Assembly (NCBI GenBank): GCA_921293015.1
Contig: OV121092.1
Coordinates: forward strand, 3,726,001-3,790,000
Length of the DNA: 64,000 nt
Direction of reading: 5' to 3'
Source: Phorcus lineatus
Lineage: Eukaryota; Mollusca; Gastropoda; Trochida; Trochidae
Shown: positions 35,173-48,800 of the stretch, in pieces
How the letters are laid out: each line of letters starts with the position of its first letter
How positions within the stretch are numbered: position 1 is the first letter of the stretch
Program-made: the position numbers and the translations under genes
The notes under the pieces: generated by a model
Seen by the model: the letters and a program-made list of their open reading frames with translations, nothing else
What the model was told of the DNA's origin: nothing
Database searches by the model: none

Positions 35173-37265
35173 CCCTTATCCTACCAAGCTACTTTGTCGA
35201 CAGCAAGTACCAAATCGGGCCTAAGAGGCCCGGTGTATCAGGTCACAACTAGAAACTTAAAGTCATTTGTTGACTTTTCAACCTTTTACTTCTTTGCTGA
35301 CACAATAGAGGGTTTCAAGCGTCACATAAAAGCCAATGGGTAAGAATCATTCAAACAATTTGTTTTCCTTTTATATATCTTAACTAAGATGTTAATATTT
35401 ATATTAATATATGCAAATTTTGCTTTAAAGATGTTTCACAGAAATCGTTCAGCGTTTTGCTTGTTGATGATTAAAACATTTAAATGTTGCCCTAAATATG
35501 AATGTATTACTTCTAAATTAGGTTTATTAATATTCATAAATAGATAACATACATAACGTGAATGGTAATATAATACCGTTGTACCATTTCAACTTAGTTA
35601 CTCCTTCTGGATTGATGCATGCTTTATTAGGACAATCAGAAAGATGTTTATAGATCCATATGGACAAGTGGTTAATATAATTAGTTTTCACTCTAAGACA
35701 CTTTCTTAAGAATTATTTCCCCCTGACTGAGTCTCTTCAGCAAAAGGGCTCAATGATCATGATCACAGATACGTTTCAGAAACTGATTTACATAAATTTC
35801 CAAATACCAATAAACCTGTATTGAAAACTTAGAGGAAAATAAGTATGCTCCATTCCGACAAGTTATGTCAAAAATTATGTATTTGTTTTGAATTATTTTT
35901 CATGTTAAATCCCTCAAACGTTAAGTCCTTGAATAGCATACAATGCTCCATGACAAAACTACATTTCATTTGATAAGACACAGTACCATGGGGTAGAGAT
36001 AAGTTTATTTCCACAAATTATGAATAATGAATGAATGTCAACCATGAAAAGATCTAACACTGGTATATTCCGAAGAGATTAGACATACTGTTCTAGAGCG
36101 CTTTCCTTACCCATCTGCTCGAGCATATGATATACGGTACAGTGACGACATAGTAGGAATATTACAAATAACTTTGATTTTTTTTCTGAAATAATGACAA
36201 TTTGACAACTTGAAAGTAAGAGCAATTTTCCTTTAGTGTAATTCTATACATTTTTCTGACGTTGAAACAAATGACCAAACACAGATGGTGCTCCCCTCAT
36301 ACAACATTTGTAAAATGTAGTAAAAGGCTTCAAAGCCCTACTATGACTTGAAAAATCTGAAAAAATAAATCAATCTGAACCATGCTATTGTTTTAGCTTA
36401 TACAATATATTATATAAGCATTAGATGCACTGGAGATCATATACAATACTGGCATGTAGCATGATGAACAGAACTTGGTAAATGGAAGGCGTTTGCGGAC
36501 AGACATGTACTTCAGGAAGTTTTACAATCATCACAAATCAGTGTTGTTACGCTTTGCAATAAAATCTTTGAATCTGTTTGGTGAGATTGTGGTTCTTAAC
36601 AGTGGAATTCCATAGGATCTACTGCATACCATACTTTTATATATCATGTTCTGCTTGATATGTCCCACACAAATCAGAACACCAATTGCTCTAATTTCAA
36701 CCTCGTCAGTTTACGGTGTTGTTTTACTTTCATTCGTTGCATCAATATTTGTGTACACAACTACATCCTTTATAAAACTGTCAGTGATCTACAATCCAAA
36801 AGCATCAAACTCTCACAACTTTTTGAAATGGTCCACGGAAAATATTACATTCTTCAATGCGTGATTTGACAGGTGAATGAACATTTCATTGTGCTCTATT
36901 CTTTCCACAGAAGAATCGTTCTGGGTACAACCTCATTTATCCTTACTTATTGTCTCCTTCAACCTGAATGACTGGCAGTTGTCTCAGCTAAGGGCTATTG
37001 CAGGCACAGTTAGTTATGATGCATCTGAGAAAGGGGATATGATCGGGCCTCAGAGGCCCGGCTTGGTACTTTTTGTATGTAAAATTTAAATTTCTCTCCT
37101 AAAATGTTTTGGACAAAATATTTCATTTTAGATTAAAAGTATACATGTCATATACCGAGTTGGAGGATTCCCTGAAGGATGAGGCCTGATAATGGAACGT
37201 TTCAGTTTGTGTGGGCTTATAAAGAGTCCTCTGGGCCTCTAAGACCCACCTTGGTCGGATAAGGG
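35173..37265. mobile_element. piggyBac-like element flanked by TTAA, non-autonomous
   Basis: TTAA stands on both sides (35169-35172 and 37266-37269). The termini are inverted: CCCTTATCCtACCAAG on the left against CCCTTATCCgACCAAG read inward from the right. A 30-bp subterminal repeat (AAGTACCAA then CGGGCCTnAGAGGCCCG) sits at 35205-35234 and, inverted, at 37042-37071. TTAA targets, CCC ends and asymmetrically placed internal repeats are marks of the piggyBac superfamily. The 2.1-kb interior has no transposase that I can recognise, so the element would depend on one elsewhere. Confidence 0.6.
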
Positions 37266-37269
37266 TTAA

Positions 37270-39060
37270 AAAGGCTTCTTTTTATAAAAAGCATGGTCTA
37301 GTAATTGCAAACATTCTTTTTGGTTTTCGTGAGATCATTTTATTTATCTAAAAATGTGCTCCTGCAATTTGTTGTTACAATGTAATATTTTGAACGTTTG
37401 TATTGCAAATTTTACACATAAGATATATAAGGCCTGGTGATAGAGTTATACTCCTCTCGGTTGTCTGACTCTGAAAAAGCGGGTTCGAACCATGAAAGGA
37501 TTCGACCAGTAAATGACAGGAATTTGTACTACTGCAGTTAGGGTAATCCCTAATATACATGTGTTCATTATTATTGAAATAACACACATTTCTGAAGTTA
37601 TTTCTCGTAGATGATGTTTTTGAAAGGGGACTGAAATGATTTGGTGCCATATTGCAGTAGTATTGAATTTCCTTTGGTGACCTTAATCATTATTCACAGG
37701 AAGAAAATTTTAGAAAAGAAGTGTTTTTCCGATCAGTAAACTCATCTCGAGAGGACTATGCGCTGTAGATGTCATTGGAATATGAAATGCGAGCTTTTTG
37801 CATTTGTTATTAAGGTTTTTAGGGATAAGGGAAATGATCTATAAGAATGTAATCGTATTGACACTAACGAAATGCAAATATAAATCCATCACGGGATCTC
37901 ACTGAAGCAATATTTAGCCACTTAACGTAATATTTAACAACCAATTCAATTGGCCATATAATGGTTTCTCTTTCACATAGCATAATTTCTTTTAAGTTTA
38001 CATAAGACATTGCGATTTGAATATCAATTATTGCAGTTTTCTATGAAACTTTTGCTAATATTGAATAGTTTCATTATTCATTTATATGTTATCTTAAATA
38101 ATGGTATATAAATATCAATTAAGACAGTTTGTACTTGTATTGAGGCGTTTTTTTCTAAAATGGTTTTGATTAATGTTATGCTTAGAAATAAATAAAATCC
38201 CTTTAAAAAAAAGTAAAAAAAGAATCCCTCAATGCTTTTGAGCTAGGTGGTAAGATGACATACTAAGTCTACTACTAACTCAAAAGCATACAGCTATATC
38301 GTTAACACTCGATTATTATGGAAAGAAATTTCCCATTTTCGAGCCAAAATGTATATCGTTTCATTGAAAATCAATATGTTAACATAAAGAGGCATTAAAG
38401 ATATAAGAAATATAATATATATATGTAATAGAGAGAACGCTTTTATGAAAACAACAGTACAATTAATTATTATCCGAAAAGTAATTGCCATGATACACCA
38501 CACATAGTATGATAATTGCCATGAGACGTTACTTTCACCTTGAAAATGTAAATAGCTCTTAAATAAATTGCCTAACACTAAATTGACATTTGTGAATGGC
38601 CAAGTAATGCTAACTTCATAAATATCGTATCTATTCTACTACTTGTATATCTGAATCAAGTGTCTTTACATTAAACATTTCATCAACCCTTGACTTTTAT
38701 GGTTTAAAAAGGTATACATATTATACATAGTTTCCAAAGGTTATCTGTCATAGATAACGCGTTTGGTCCTATTTAAGACTTCTGACTAGCAGACAGATAA
38801 TAAGTAAGCTCTATCATAACATTAAATCTTCGATACGCCATTTGTTTGACTTTACCTTCTTATATGTTCTTAAATAGGATCTCATTCAAGTGTGGGACAG
38901 CGAAAAACGGATGATATTATGAAACATATAATATTCATAATAGCATGTTACTTGATTTTAATAATTTTCACATAGAAGAAGATAATGCTTTAATTCATGT
39001 TAATGGAGCTGTTTAAGTTTGGCCTTATAGATTCGTAGAATGAAATAGAAAACAAGATCA
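37270..39060. other. AT-rich intergenic DNA, no gene seen
   Basis: A tRNA B-box-like gggttcgaacc at 37481 has no matching A box and may be a SINE scrap. Nothing else recognised. Confidence 0.5.
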
Positions 39061-39079
39061 AAGTATTACTTTTTTCATT

Positions 39080-39760
39080 TTACTTTTCAACATAGTCTTC
39101 ATTGACATTAATACATTTCGACCAGTAATGTTCCAGCTTCATTGTTTTATTATTGTAGATTTCCGCATCGTTGGTGTCAAGCAATCTCCACAGTGACAAT
39201 CAGGATGTTCTTACCAGCAAAATCACGTCCATGTGAATGATTCTTCAGATTGCCAAAGAGGGAAAAGTCTGATGATGCCAAATCTGGACAGTAGGCGGGA
39301 TGAGAAAGAATTCAAAGCCACGGTATTGACAGCAACTTGTGCTGTGTGGACTTGAGCAATGTTGTGAAGAAACAGCACTCCTGCACTGAGCTACCCTCGC
39401 TACTTGGACTTCATGGCTGCCCTTTTTTTATCATTAGTATGATATGCCCCGTTGATAGTTTGGCCCTTCTTTAAGTGATTTATCATGATGAAACCCTGGC
39501 TATCTCCAAAAAACAGAGGCTTTCCTCTTTTCAGCAGATGGACCTTGCTTGAATATATAGGGGGCATGCTTCCACTGTTCATTTAGTTTATGGTCTGAGG
39601 GTCAAGTGATGTCCAATGTCTCATACTGGGTAACTTATCGTTCAGAAAATTATCCCTGTCTCCCCTTAAACGAGTTCCTTTGAAATGTCCAGGTGTTTCT
39701 GTTTCTGGTCACTTGCATTTGTTCCTGAAACGATTCTCGGACAAAGTTTCATTTGAGCTT
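39080..39760 (-). pseudogene. mariner-like transposase relic
   Basis: Minus-strand pieces in order across shifting frames: GDSQGFIMINHLKKGQTING (family FWDxxGxxxIDxLxKGxTING), AQVHTAQVAVN (family NAPVHTA), CPDLASSDFSLFGNLK (family YSPDLAPSDYHLFxxLK, which carries the last catalytic Asp) and the C-terminus NEDYVEK with a stop at 39080-39082. Normal mariner transposases have about 345 codons. This copy lacks its N-terminal DNA-binding part and carries several frameshifts and stops. The upstream Asp of the triad falls in a degraded stretch. No inverted termini were found. Dead DNA transposon. Confidence 0.8.
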
Positions 39761-39829
39761 GACATTGATTATGATTCGATGTATTGTATACTTTCATACT
39801 AATCTTAATTCTACTAGTTTGGCGTTAAA

Positions 39830-42800
39830 CGTATCAGTTGTGTAGCAATAAGAAGAAATCTAACATAAATTAAGAAAACAACTGAGTGAAATTACGATTT
39901 ATACAACAAGAAATGTTAATATGTGGTTTCAAGTAGAGTTTTTATCTTATTGTAACGCTGTTGCAATCATTTTCTAGAACGATACATGACACTTTATCTA
40001 ATGAATATTTTCAAAGTTGTTTTACCGACTTTAACTTGTTAGATGAGACAGCTTATAGTTTATGAATGGTGAAGCTTTCCCTTACTATTCGTTGTTGACA
40101 AGTAATCGATATAATTTCAATACTAACAGACACATTTATATCACTTAAGTTGTCAGAAAGAGTAATTTTACACTAGCAGGTCAATGTTGGGTGTACACAT
40201 GGTAATGTATATGACTGAAATCCAATAAGGCACTGTAATTATTTGGTATCAGTTTCGTGAGTGAACTTTCACTCAATTCTCTGCTCGTTTTCTTTACGTT
40301 TCAGTTTTATCCCTTAAGTATGCAATGCAGTCTTTTTATACGAAACAAACGCAAACATTTTATTTCAAGAAATCGAGTTCATTTCTTGTCTCCCATATTG
40401 TCTTTCACACTTTCAAGTTAACAAAAGCACCAAAAAAATTATACTGACGTCATTGGAAGTTTGCTGTATTAAATGAAAAATGAGTTCTTATGAAATTGTA
40501 AAGAAATTACTTAAGCTACTTTTACATAGTAAATTATTAAAGAAGGCGAGCAATTTTGTTCTGAATATTGGCGGAAACATGTGTGCATGAACTGTCTTGT
40601 TATTTACATGACGTTTAGTTGAAGATGTTTCTTAACACATAGTAAGTCTTCAGAGTAGTATAAGTCATATCAAAAAGCATGTTCTGGATCAGATGTTTAA
40701 AACAATAAGGTCACTTTCATATTTTGAAAATGTCAACCTATTGAATACGAACACAATCATGTGACCTTTACTGGGATAGTATTTCTTTTTAAATTTGATA
40801 GATGATGTAAAGGACCTTGTTTTTGTACAGTTAACGTCTTTTGAGATCATTTATCACATTTAAAAAGAATACTATCACAGCAAAGGTCATATCCAAACAT
40901 GTCATTGAGCAATTATTATTCTAATCAAGATTCATTCTAGACATTTTGACCGCTGTAACATATTATTAGTACACCCTTAACCCACTGGATCCATCTGTCA
41001 ATTTCCAAATCTCATTACTCTTGAGCCAAGACTTATTGCCAAGGGTAAGTGTAATGTGACCACTCTCTACTTGGCACTTGACTGGTTTATACTGATTTTA
41101 GTTAACCCTTAATCTATCGATTTCACAAGCGTAAGTCACTGAGTTCCATTATGATGTATTGGCTCATGTCAACCACAGCCTGTAAACATCATGGACAAAT
41201 CTGTTATAAAACTGTCCATTTAAAGACGTATAAGCCAGCAATTATCTTCGAGCAAACGTTGTCATCTTAGCTCCTTGCACAATAGCACCTTGTCCATTGG
41301 AAGGTAAATGTCAAGTATTATCTATGCAGGAAATCGTGCTTGGCAAAATCATAAACCTCAACCATTTCTCAAAGGCATTGTAGCCTGTTAACACGTAAAG
41401 CGAATACTTTACCAATTTACCTATTAAGTATTAGTTATTGGTTATTTGTAGGTGTAGAACAATGCGTCATTCAAGAAGAGGAAACGCATTGTGAACACCA
41501 ATTAACAAATTATTCAACATAGGGACATGGGCTTGTTGAGCTTAGCAAAATTTGGCATATTAGTTTTAAGACCCCGTTTATTGAATATAGATAAATGTCT
41601 TCAAATGGCAATATTTGTTTTTTTTTTCTTCGTATTTGCATCATAATTTTCTTAGAGACGTCCTACAGCGCCTGTAAATATATTCATATTTTAACGTAGT
41701 GTTTGACTAAAACACAATTACTCTATCAAGGCATATTTAGTTGCTATTGTTTAAAAAATAGTGACGTTATTATTGAAAATAATACTGTATAAGTCTCTAC
41801 TTTCGTTCCATTGTCAGTTTCATGAATGTAAATTCATCGTGGTTCTAGCAATCAATTTGTGAAAGATTATACCACATCTTTAAATTTCTCAAATAATCAA
41901 CGAGATATCAAATGCTCTTTGACTTATTTTGTAAGACAGCTTTCAGATTTGTTTATCTTTTTTACATTTCACATTTACACATAGGATAACCAAAACATTC
42001 ACTGACTAGATAATGAGACTTTTCATATTCATTGAAAGGTGGTACAGTAAAAATCAGGTATGAAAGTTTAGATGCATATCTTCAGTTACATAGCAATCAA
42101 ACATTAACTGAATTTGTTATCAGCTGATGACATTTAAGAAAATTAACAATTGAACTTAATGTACGAGTAAATACCTCATATGTCAGTAGATTTTCGCTTA
42201 GGTATTGAATTGCTGGATTCATGAAATTCCTGATAAAGTATGAAATTAAACACTTAATACACTATCCAACTTGTAATTTGAATGTCCCCAGTGATGAGAT
42301 ATTGATGGTCATCAGTTACAAACATGCTCAGGAATTTTTAGGAGGAGCTTTATGTATTTTCAATGAAATGTAGAATTTATTGTTGACAATACACTTAGCT
42401 TAACCATTGCCCATGCGTCAGTAGCTGAATTCCTTCGATCTGAACTCACCAGTTAAGATTAGATGAAGTGATACACATAAACACTCTCTATAGTATATCA
42501 TTGTTATGCTTGGCAATTTGACTTGTTAATGGCGTTCTTTCTGAACCTTATCATGACGGACTGATATGTCTTAATTACAAGACCCTTTATCAAGATTCAT
42601 GATAAATTGACGGGATTCGAGCACTAAATCAAAAAGAGAAAGAGAAAGATGTGTTGAATACGCTGACCAATCTGCCATGATATAAGTCCTTTGCAATGTA
42701 TCACATAAGTTGTAAATTCCTGAATATCTAGTCGTAAATTCTTCAAGCACTAATGTTTTACCAAATGGCCACGTTGTATAAACGTCCCAATCTAATGAAC

Positions 42801-45800
42801 CTCTCCCAATATACTATTTATAGACAGTATATACACACATCAAAAACAATGATTCAAAGGGGAGCATTTGTTGGAGTGATAATCTGCAATATTTTAGCAT
42901 AAACAAGTCATTAGGGTTTTGATGTGGAGTATAAAGAGATGAACTGATTCGTTCATCAGATCGTCCTCCATATCAGTGTAAACCATTTAACAATTATTGT
43001 TTGTTCTTTTCAATTTATGTTTAAGTACCATTTAAGTATTTGATATATGTTTATTTCATGGTGTCATTTTCTAGTCAGAAAGTGTTGATTAACAAATTTC
43101 AATTTCAATAAATAAGATCACAGTCAATTCCGAGGGTATTTACGAATTTACAATTCTGTCTCCTACAATTTGTGGAGCTCTATCAGAGACAAATGCTTTT
43201 TAAAACACCGATTTAATCACTCGAACAATTGGTAGTCTTTATTCGACAATAAGTGTTTCTTGTTATCATAGTTCGTTCAACAGCAAAAAGTTCCTAAGAG
43301 AAATAACGTTCTTAAGTTGATTTAAATACTTCAACTGTAAGAACCAATCTGTTAAAGCTTTCTAAGAACGATTTGTCAACACCTGTTCATAGTTCAGTGC
43401 AGGAAAAACTTACAATGACATCAAATCCACAAACCTTTCTTGATTATGTGTATTGACCTGAGGCAATCGATTTCCTCTCACCATTATAGGATTACTAATC
43501 AGGGTAATTGCATTTAAATCTAATTTTTGGGTGGGCAAAGACAAAGATTGCAGCATACATGTATATACCTTGGATCATCTAGAAGATTAATCTAAAGGAG
43601 ATCTGTTTGAGTGGTAACGTGTTTACAATTTCTATTTCTTTTAATGATCAACTATACCTTGATATTGTTTATGTGCTGTAAACAATTGTAAAACCAGACT
43701 TCGAGCTGACGGTGAAAATATGAATCACTGCAAAGATAGAACTCATCATTTCCTATTCGTAAACACAGTAAAAACCGCAAAAAAGGTTAACTAATTTCAT
43801 CAAAACCATAACATTTTATGACACATCATCCACTAACTAATGATGTTTGCTTGAAGAACACTGAAGGCAGCTTACGCATCCATTTTCGAGTTAAAACTCA
43901 AGAAACTAATTAACAAGTAACGTTTGCTGTTTACTATGGAGAAGCAAGAGGGCGCATTATTTTGAGTCATGGACAAAAAATTCCTACATGTAGTATTCAG
44001 TATGACTTCTGGGTCAATTCCAAACCAATGAACACCTGCTTTCGCCCCTTGCGAAGCCCTCAAGTAAATGGAAGACAACGACGATGCTTTATTTTCTATG
44101 GTGTGCAGTCTTACGAAGTTTCTTTTCTCTGTTTGCCTTACATGGCCTAAGGAGGACAGGTGTTAATTAATCTTAATTCGTAAAGTATACCCTCAATTAT
44201 TAAGTTTTGCATTTTCGTTACCAAAAACAACTTCTGTGGATCTACACCAAAACGTGGCAGTAGATAAAAAGGGTTATTATTCTGCACATTCGCTTCCTCA
44301 TTTAAAATATAAAATGACTTGAAATGCCGTTTTTAAATCACTTAAATCTACAAATACAATTACGGAAAACTACTAAAGATAAGGCATACACATGTGCTTT
44401 GAAGGACTTAATGTCTTTAATGAGCGAAAATGAGTTATGAGCTAATTACTGTGCATTGGGGTTTTATACAAGAGTTTAACCTCATTTATCGAACAGGATC
44501 ATTATTTGGTATTTTAGTTTGAATAAGTGAAATCTCCTATATTTAACATTCTTAAGTTCCAGACTTTCAACCCTGAATACAATGATCTGCTTCAAGATAT
44601 TTCTGTCTCCAATCTTCTTTAACAACATGTATTTTTGAAGCCGACACTTTAAGAAAAATTGCTTTCAATTCCCCTAGGGGAAAGATGCTAGGTGATGTTG
44701 GACAGGACAGATTAAAACCTTTGTTGTATATCGTGGTGTCTTTTAAAATAGCTGATAACTTCACCCATGACGATGCATGTCTGAACTCTTATTGTAATTG
44801 AATGTTTTGCTATGACGTGACAAGTAAAGTTCATTAGTCTAAGACCGTTTGAATAAACAATACTAATAACTTTCAATTATATAAATCAGTCTAAATTGTC
44901 CCCTAGTTATAAAAGTGAACCTTTAGAAGATGTTGGTTCTAATAACTGCTTCCCCCAAAGATAGGGTATATAAAAAACCTGATGACACTCAAAATTACCC
45001 GTTTGTTATAAAAAAAAAAGGTTTTTCAGCCACGTAGGTTTTAATTTTTTCATTCTATTGCTTTACTGATTCACTATTTAAAAATAAAGTTATTGTTATT
45101 TACTGGAATTTGATTTTAATTTCATTGGCATGAGCTTGAAGAAACATCTGAAATTAACTAAGATATAGTAAGATAAAGAAAATAAGTTTGCTTGAGTGAT
45201 TACACACGATAAACTATATATTGCAGATAGAAGTACTTTAGAACTTGTTAAATCTATCAATAACAATTTGGATAATGCTGAATTTATATGTTTGGAATGT
45301 GATTGCAAATTGACTTGCTATTTGCCAATTGAACTTTTGAAATGTATTCTATTTTGACATGAAATAAACACCAATGGAATGATTTTGTAAATTCAAAGGT
45401 GGTACTTTTCTATGTTATGATGCATAATATGAACTGATATGAAATTTTAAAAATAAAAATGTGATATGTATAAAATTGAAAATTCAAATCTCACTTAAAA
45501 TCATATACTTGGTTCAATTGAAAAACACTGATGTATCTTGAATTTAACATATCGAAATTAAAAATATGTATGAGCTTAAAATCAATTGCTTGTCTTAATG
45601 TTTTCTTTATGTCATTAGTCTGATGTCATTTTCAAATAAACACAATTAGTGTTCTCTTAATCAGACTCTTGTTAATGTATATCTATCTACTAAAGACATT
45701 GCAAGTTGCCATTAGGACATTGTCCTGCCTCTTAACTGATGATGTATTCCTATTAATGATTGATTCTGAAAAGAAAACTTTGAGTCAATAGTGTTTGTCA

Positions 45801-48800
45801 TTGCCTTAAAGGGGCAGTAGTACGTTTTATGAAAGATTTATCTTTCATATTTTCCCCAAGAAACATTAGTTAATGACTTCTGTATTACTTTCATATGGTT
45901 TAAACATCTCATTACTCAACCAGATCATCCGTAGTCAAAGAGAAAATAATCTAGTCTCATGCAAAAGCAACTGACAGCCATGTCTATGGGAACAATTTAA
46001 GGTTGGGATTGTCATTTGAGGTAGGGAAATAGATTTGCATAGCTGAACCGATCATGATAAGTTTGTTTTAAAGCTGCTCCTTTTGATGGAAAACATTGTC
46101 TTCAATTTATAAAACATTTATTTTCATTCTTATGAGATAACTGTATTCATCTAAACGTTTTTCTGTCTCTTTAGATAAATTTAAGATAATAGTCTAGCAG
46201 TCTAGATAGTCTAGTCATATTTTTGCATTGAACACATACTCAGAACCGGTTGATAGATAACCAATTATATATTGAATAAGGTTAACATAAATATTTCGTG
46301 ACAACTAGAACAAAAAGTCTGTAACATTAATCTGTTTTTTGTTTTAATTGAAGGACAAAACACAAATTTCTGAAAACTTCCAAATTGCAGTGCAATTCAT
46401 ACCAGTCTCCTTCCCTCAGAATTCCTGGTTTGGTTAAACCGTCTTCTTTGTTAATAAGTCGCATTGTTTAGCAATGTTTTTGAAGGACTACTGAGTGTAG
46501 CAACAGTAAGATAGAGAGCGCATAAGGGAATGTTGATAAAAGCTACAAGATTTGACTTTGTCAGTGAGCTGTTCAGAGAAATGAAACCGTTTTGGTCTTC
46601 TAATTTGATATATTCTACCGATTGTATTTTACACTATGTGAGTATATTACCGTTTGTTTGAACATGAAATGTAGAAAATGTTCAGAATTACACATTGCAA
46701 TTTTTATCATCAAATGACAGAACACATAAGATACACCATCTCTTTTAGTCTGTAGTTTATAACATGTATCTCGGTAATGTAAGACTTCGTGACAGTTGTT
46801 TTAAGCAATAATAAAAATAATGAATTTGATATACTTCAACAACGTAATAATTCTTCATTTTCTCCTAAAGTCTACTGTTGATATGTATTTGGTCTTTTCA
46901 TCGACTCTTAAGACAGGTTAAATATTTAATGACGTGTGAATATGAGTTTATTTACAGATAAACATCTGCTTAATACTAATGAAAACTATAAGGGTGAAGG
47001 TTAAAATTAATGATTTCACATCAGCATGTTTCTTTTTTCATAATTAACCTGATAGATATAATTATGGTTTTGATAGCAAACACAAAGTGAAATCAAGTAA
47101 GTTTTTTTTTAAAAGGATTCCAAAGCTATCTTTATTGTAACGTTTTGCTAACGAGCTTTGACTAATTACACTTTGATTTTTTATTGTTCTGTTATCGAAA
47201 CGTCACATTTAGTATGTTTGTCATGTAAATGCTTGGATATCATATATACTATTCACCTTACTATTCCATGAGAATGTTGCCCCTAAACTTTGGTACACAT
47301 CTTATAAATTCTTATCAAGCTGGTAGAAAGAATATTGACGCGAAAACCTTTCAATTCATATAAGTTAAAGAGTTTGACATGGTTACATATGAAAGACACA
47401 AGAATAATGAATTTGCAAAATTGTTATGAATAACCTTATTCATCCTGCTACATCAGCGTAATTGAATCCGCGGATCCAGTTCCTTCCATATACCCTGATA
47501 TCCTTTAGGCCAAAAGCCTCGTATCGCTAGCTATCTAACCAGCCAACAAGACGACTCGCATCCAGCAACAGCGGCACAACCCGGATGGAAAATTCCGTTA
47601 CTTCAAGAGAGTAGCTTCAAGCTCTTTGGATAACGACATTTTGTTGGCTTAAATAATAATAGGTGAGCACTTTGAATTGTGAAGATTAGCTTTCATGAAA
47701 CCTTTGTCAGGTTTGGAAAAAACCTTTGCACTTTTGCACCTTTGCACCATCTTTTTTGGCCTATACAGGCTCACATTTGGTCGGGTAAACGCAGAATCAA
47801 TGAACACCCACATCAGCAGCTATGGCATCGCTATTTACCGTTTCATGAGAACTGTTGATCTTTCTACTGATGGTAAAAAAAGCTATCTTATCAAAATAAT
47901 AATGAAAAGTATATAACAATTAAAATGTCATGGATTTTGCTTTGAGAACATCAAGTTTGTCAGGAATGGCTAAGAAACTTAACCATTTCCTGAATGTTGT
48001 AGAGGAAAAGGACAAGACACAGAACGCAAGCATCAGGTATACAGATGTCTAATATATATGAAATAATCAAATAACAACAACGTTGTATACAGTCTTGTTC
48101 GTGGCCAACCAGTTGTCGTGAATGAGTTTTGTTAGATCATATAATCATGATTCGGCTGATGGACGAAACACGAAACATATTTACTACGAATTAACTTCTT
48201 TGTGTTTACATTTATATCAAGTTGTTGATTATTACAAAGCTACGTTTAAAGAGCGTTGTTATTGATCTTACTAGACTTGATTAGAATAAGCCTTGAGGGA
48301 AAACGGTATTCATATTCCAAAATAAATGGACAATTATTTTTCAGTCTTATCACACAAACCAACATATAGTGTGAGTACAGGCGTGTATATACTCACACTA
48401 TCAGTTTCTAAAATTATATTCTAGTACGATATCATTCTCTCATAACAAATGCCTTCAGTTCCTGAATATATTTTACAAATATCAATGCCTGATAATCGAT
48501 TATATTGTCCCTTGGATAATCAATTATTTGTCTTCTGTTCGTAAATACCCTTTATTACATTGAAGCATTTCCATGGCAAGATAAACATAATCATGATTGA
48601 ATGCAATATAAATAAGTTAGTCTTATCATCAAATATTTTTTATTGTTACGGATACTCTTTCAGAACATACATTATGTACTTATTGATTTAAATTAGTATT
48701 AGAATTAGTTAGCTTTTTAGCAGTGCAGCGCAGATTTTTCTAAAGCAAAAACCAAACCAACTTGACTTTGACGAAAGATGGCGGATTGAAAGCCAATAGA

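Noticed and set aside
37481-37491. gggttcgaacc, a perfect B-box-like palindrome
   Set aside because: No D-arm, anticodon or acceptor stem around it, so not a tRNA gene.
47460-47650. GC-richer island that could be an exon or CpG promoter
   Set aside because: No frame with recognisable content on either strand and no clear splice sites.
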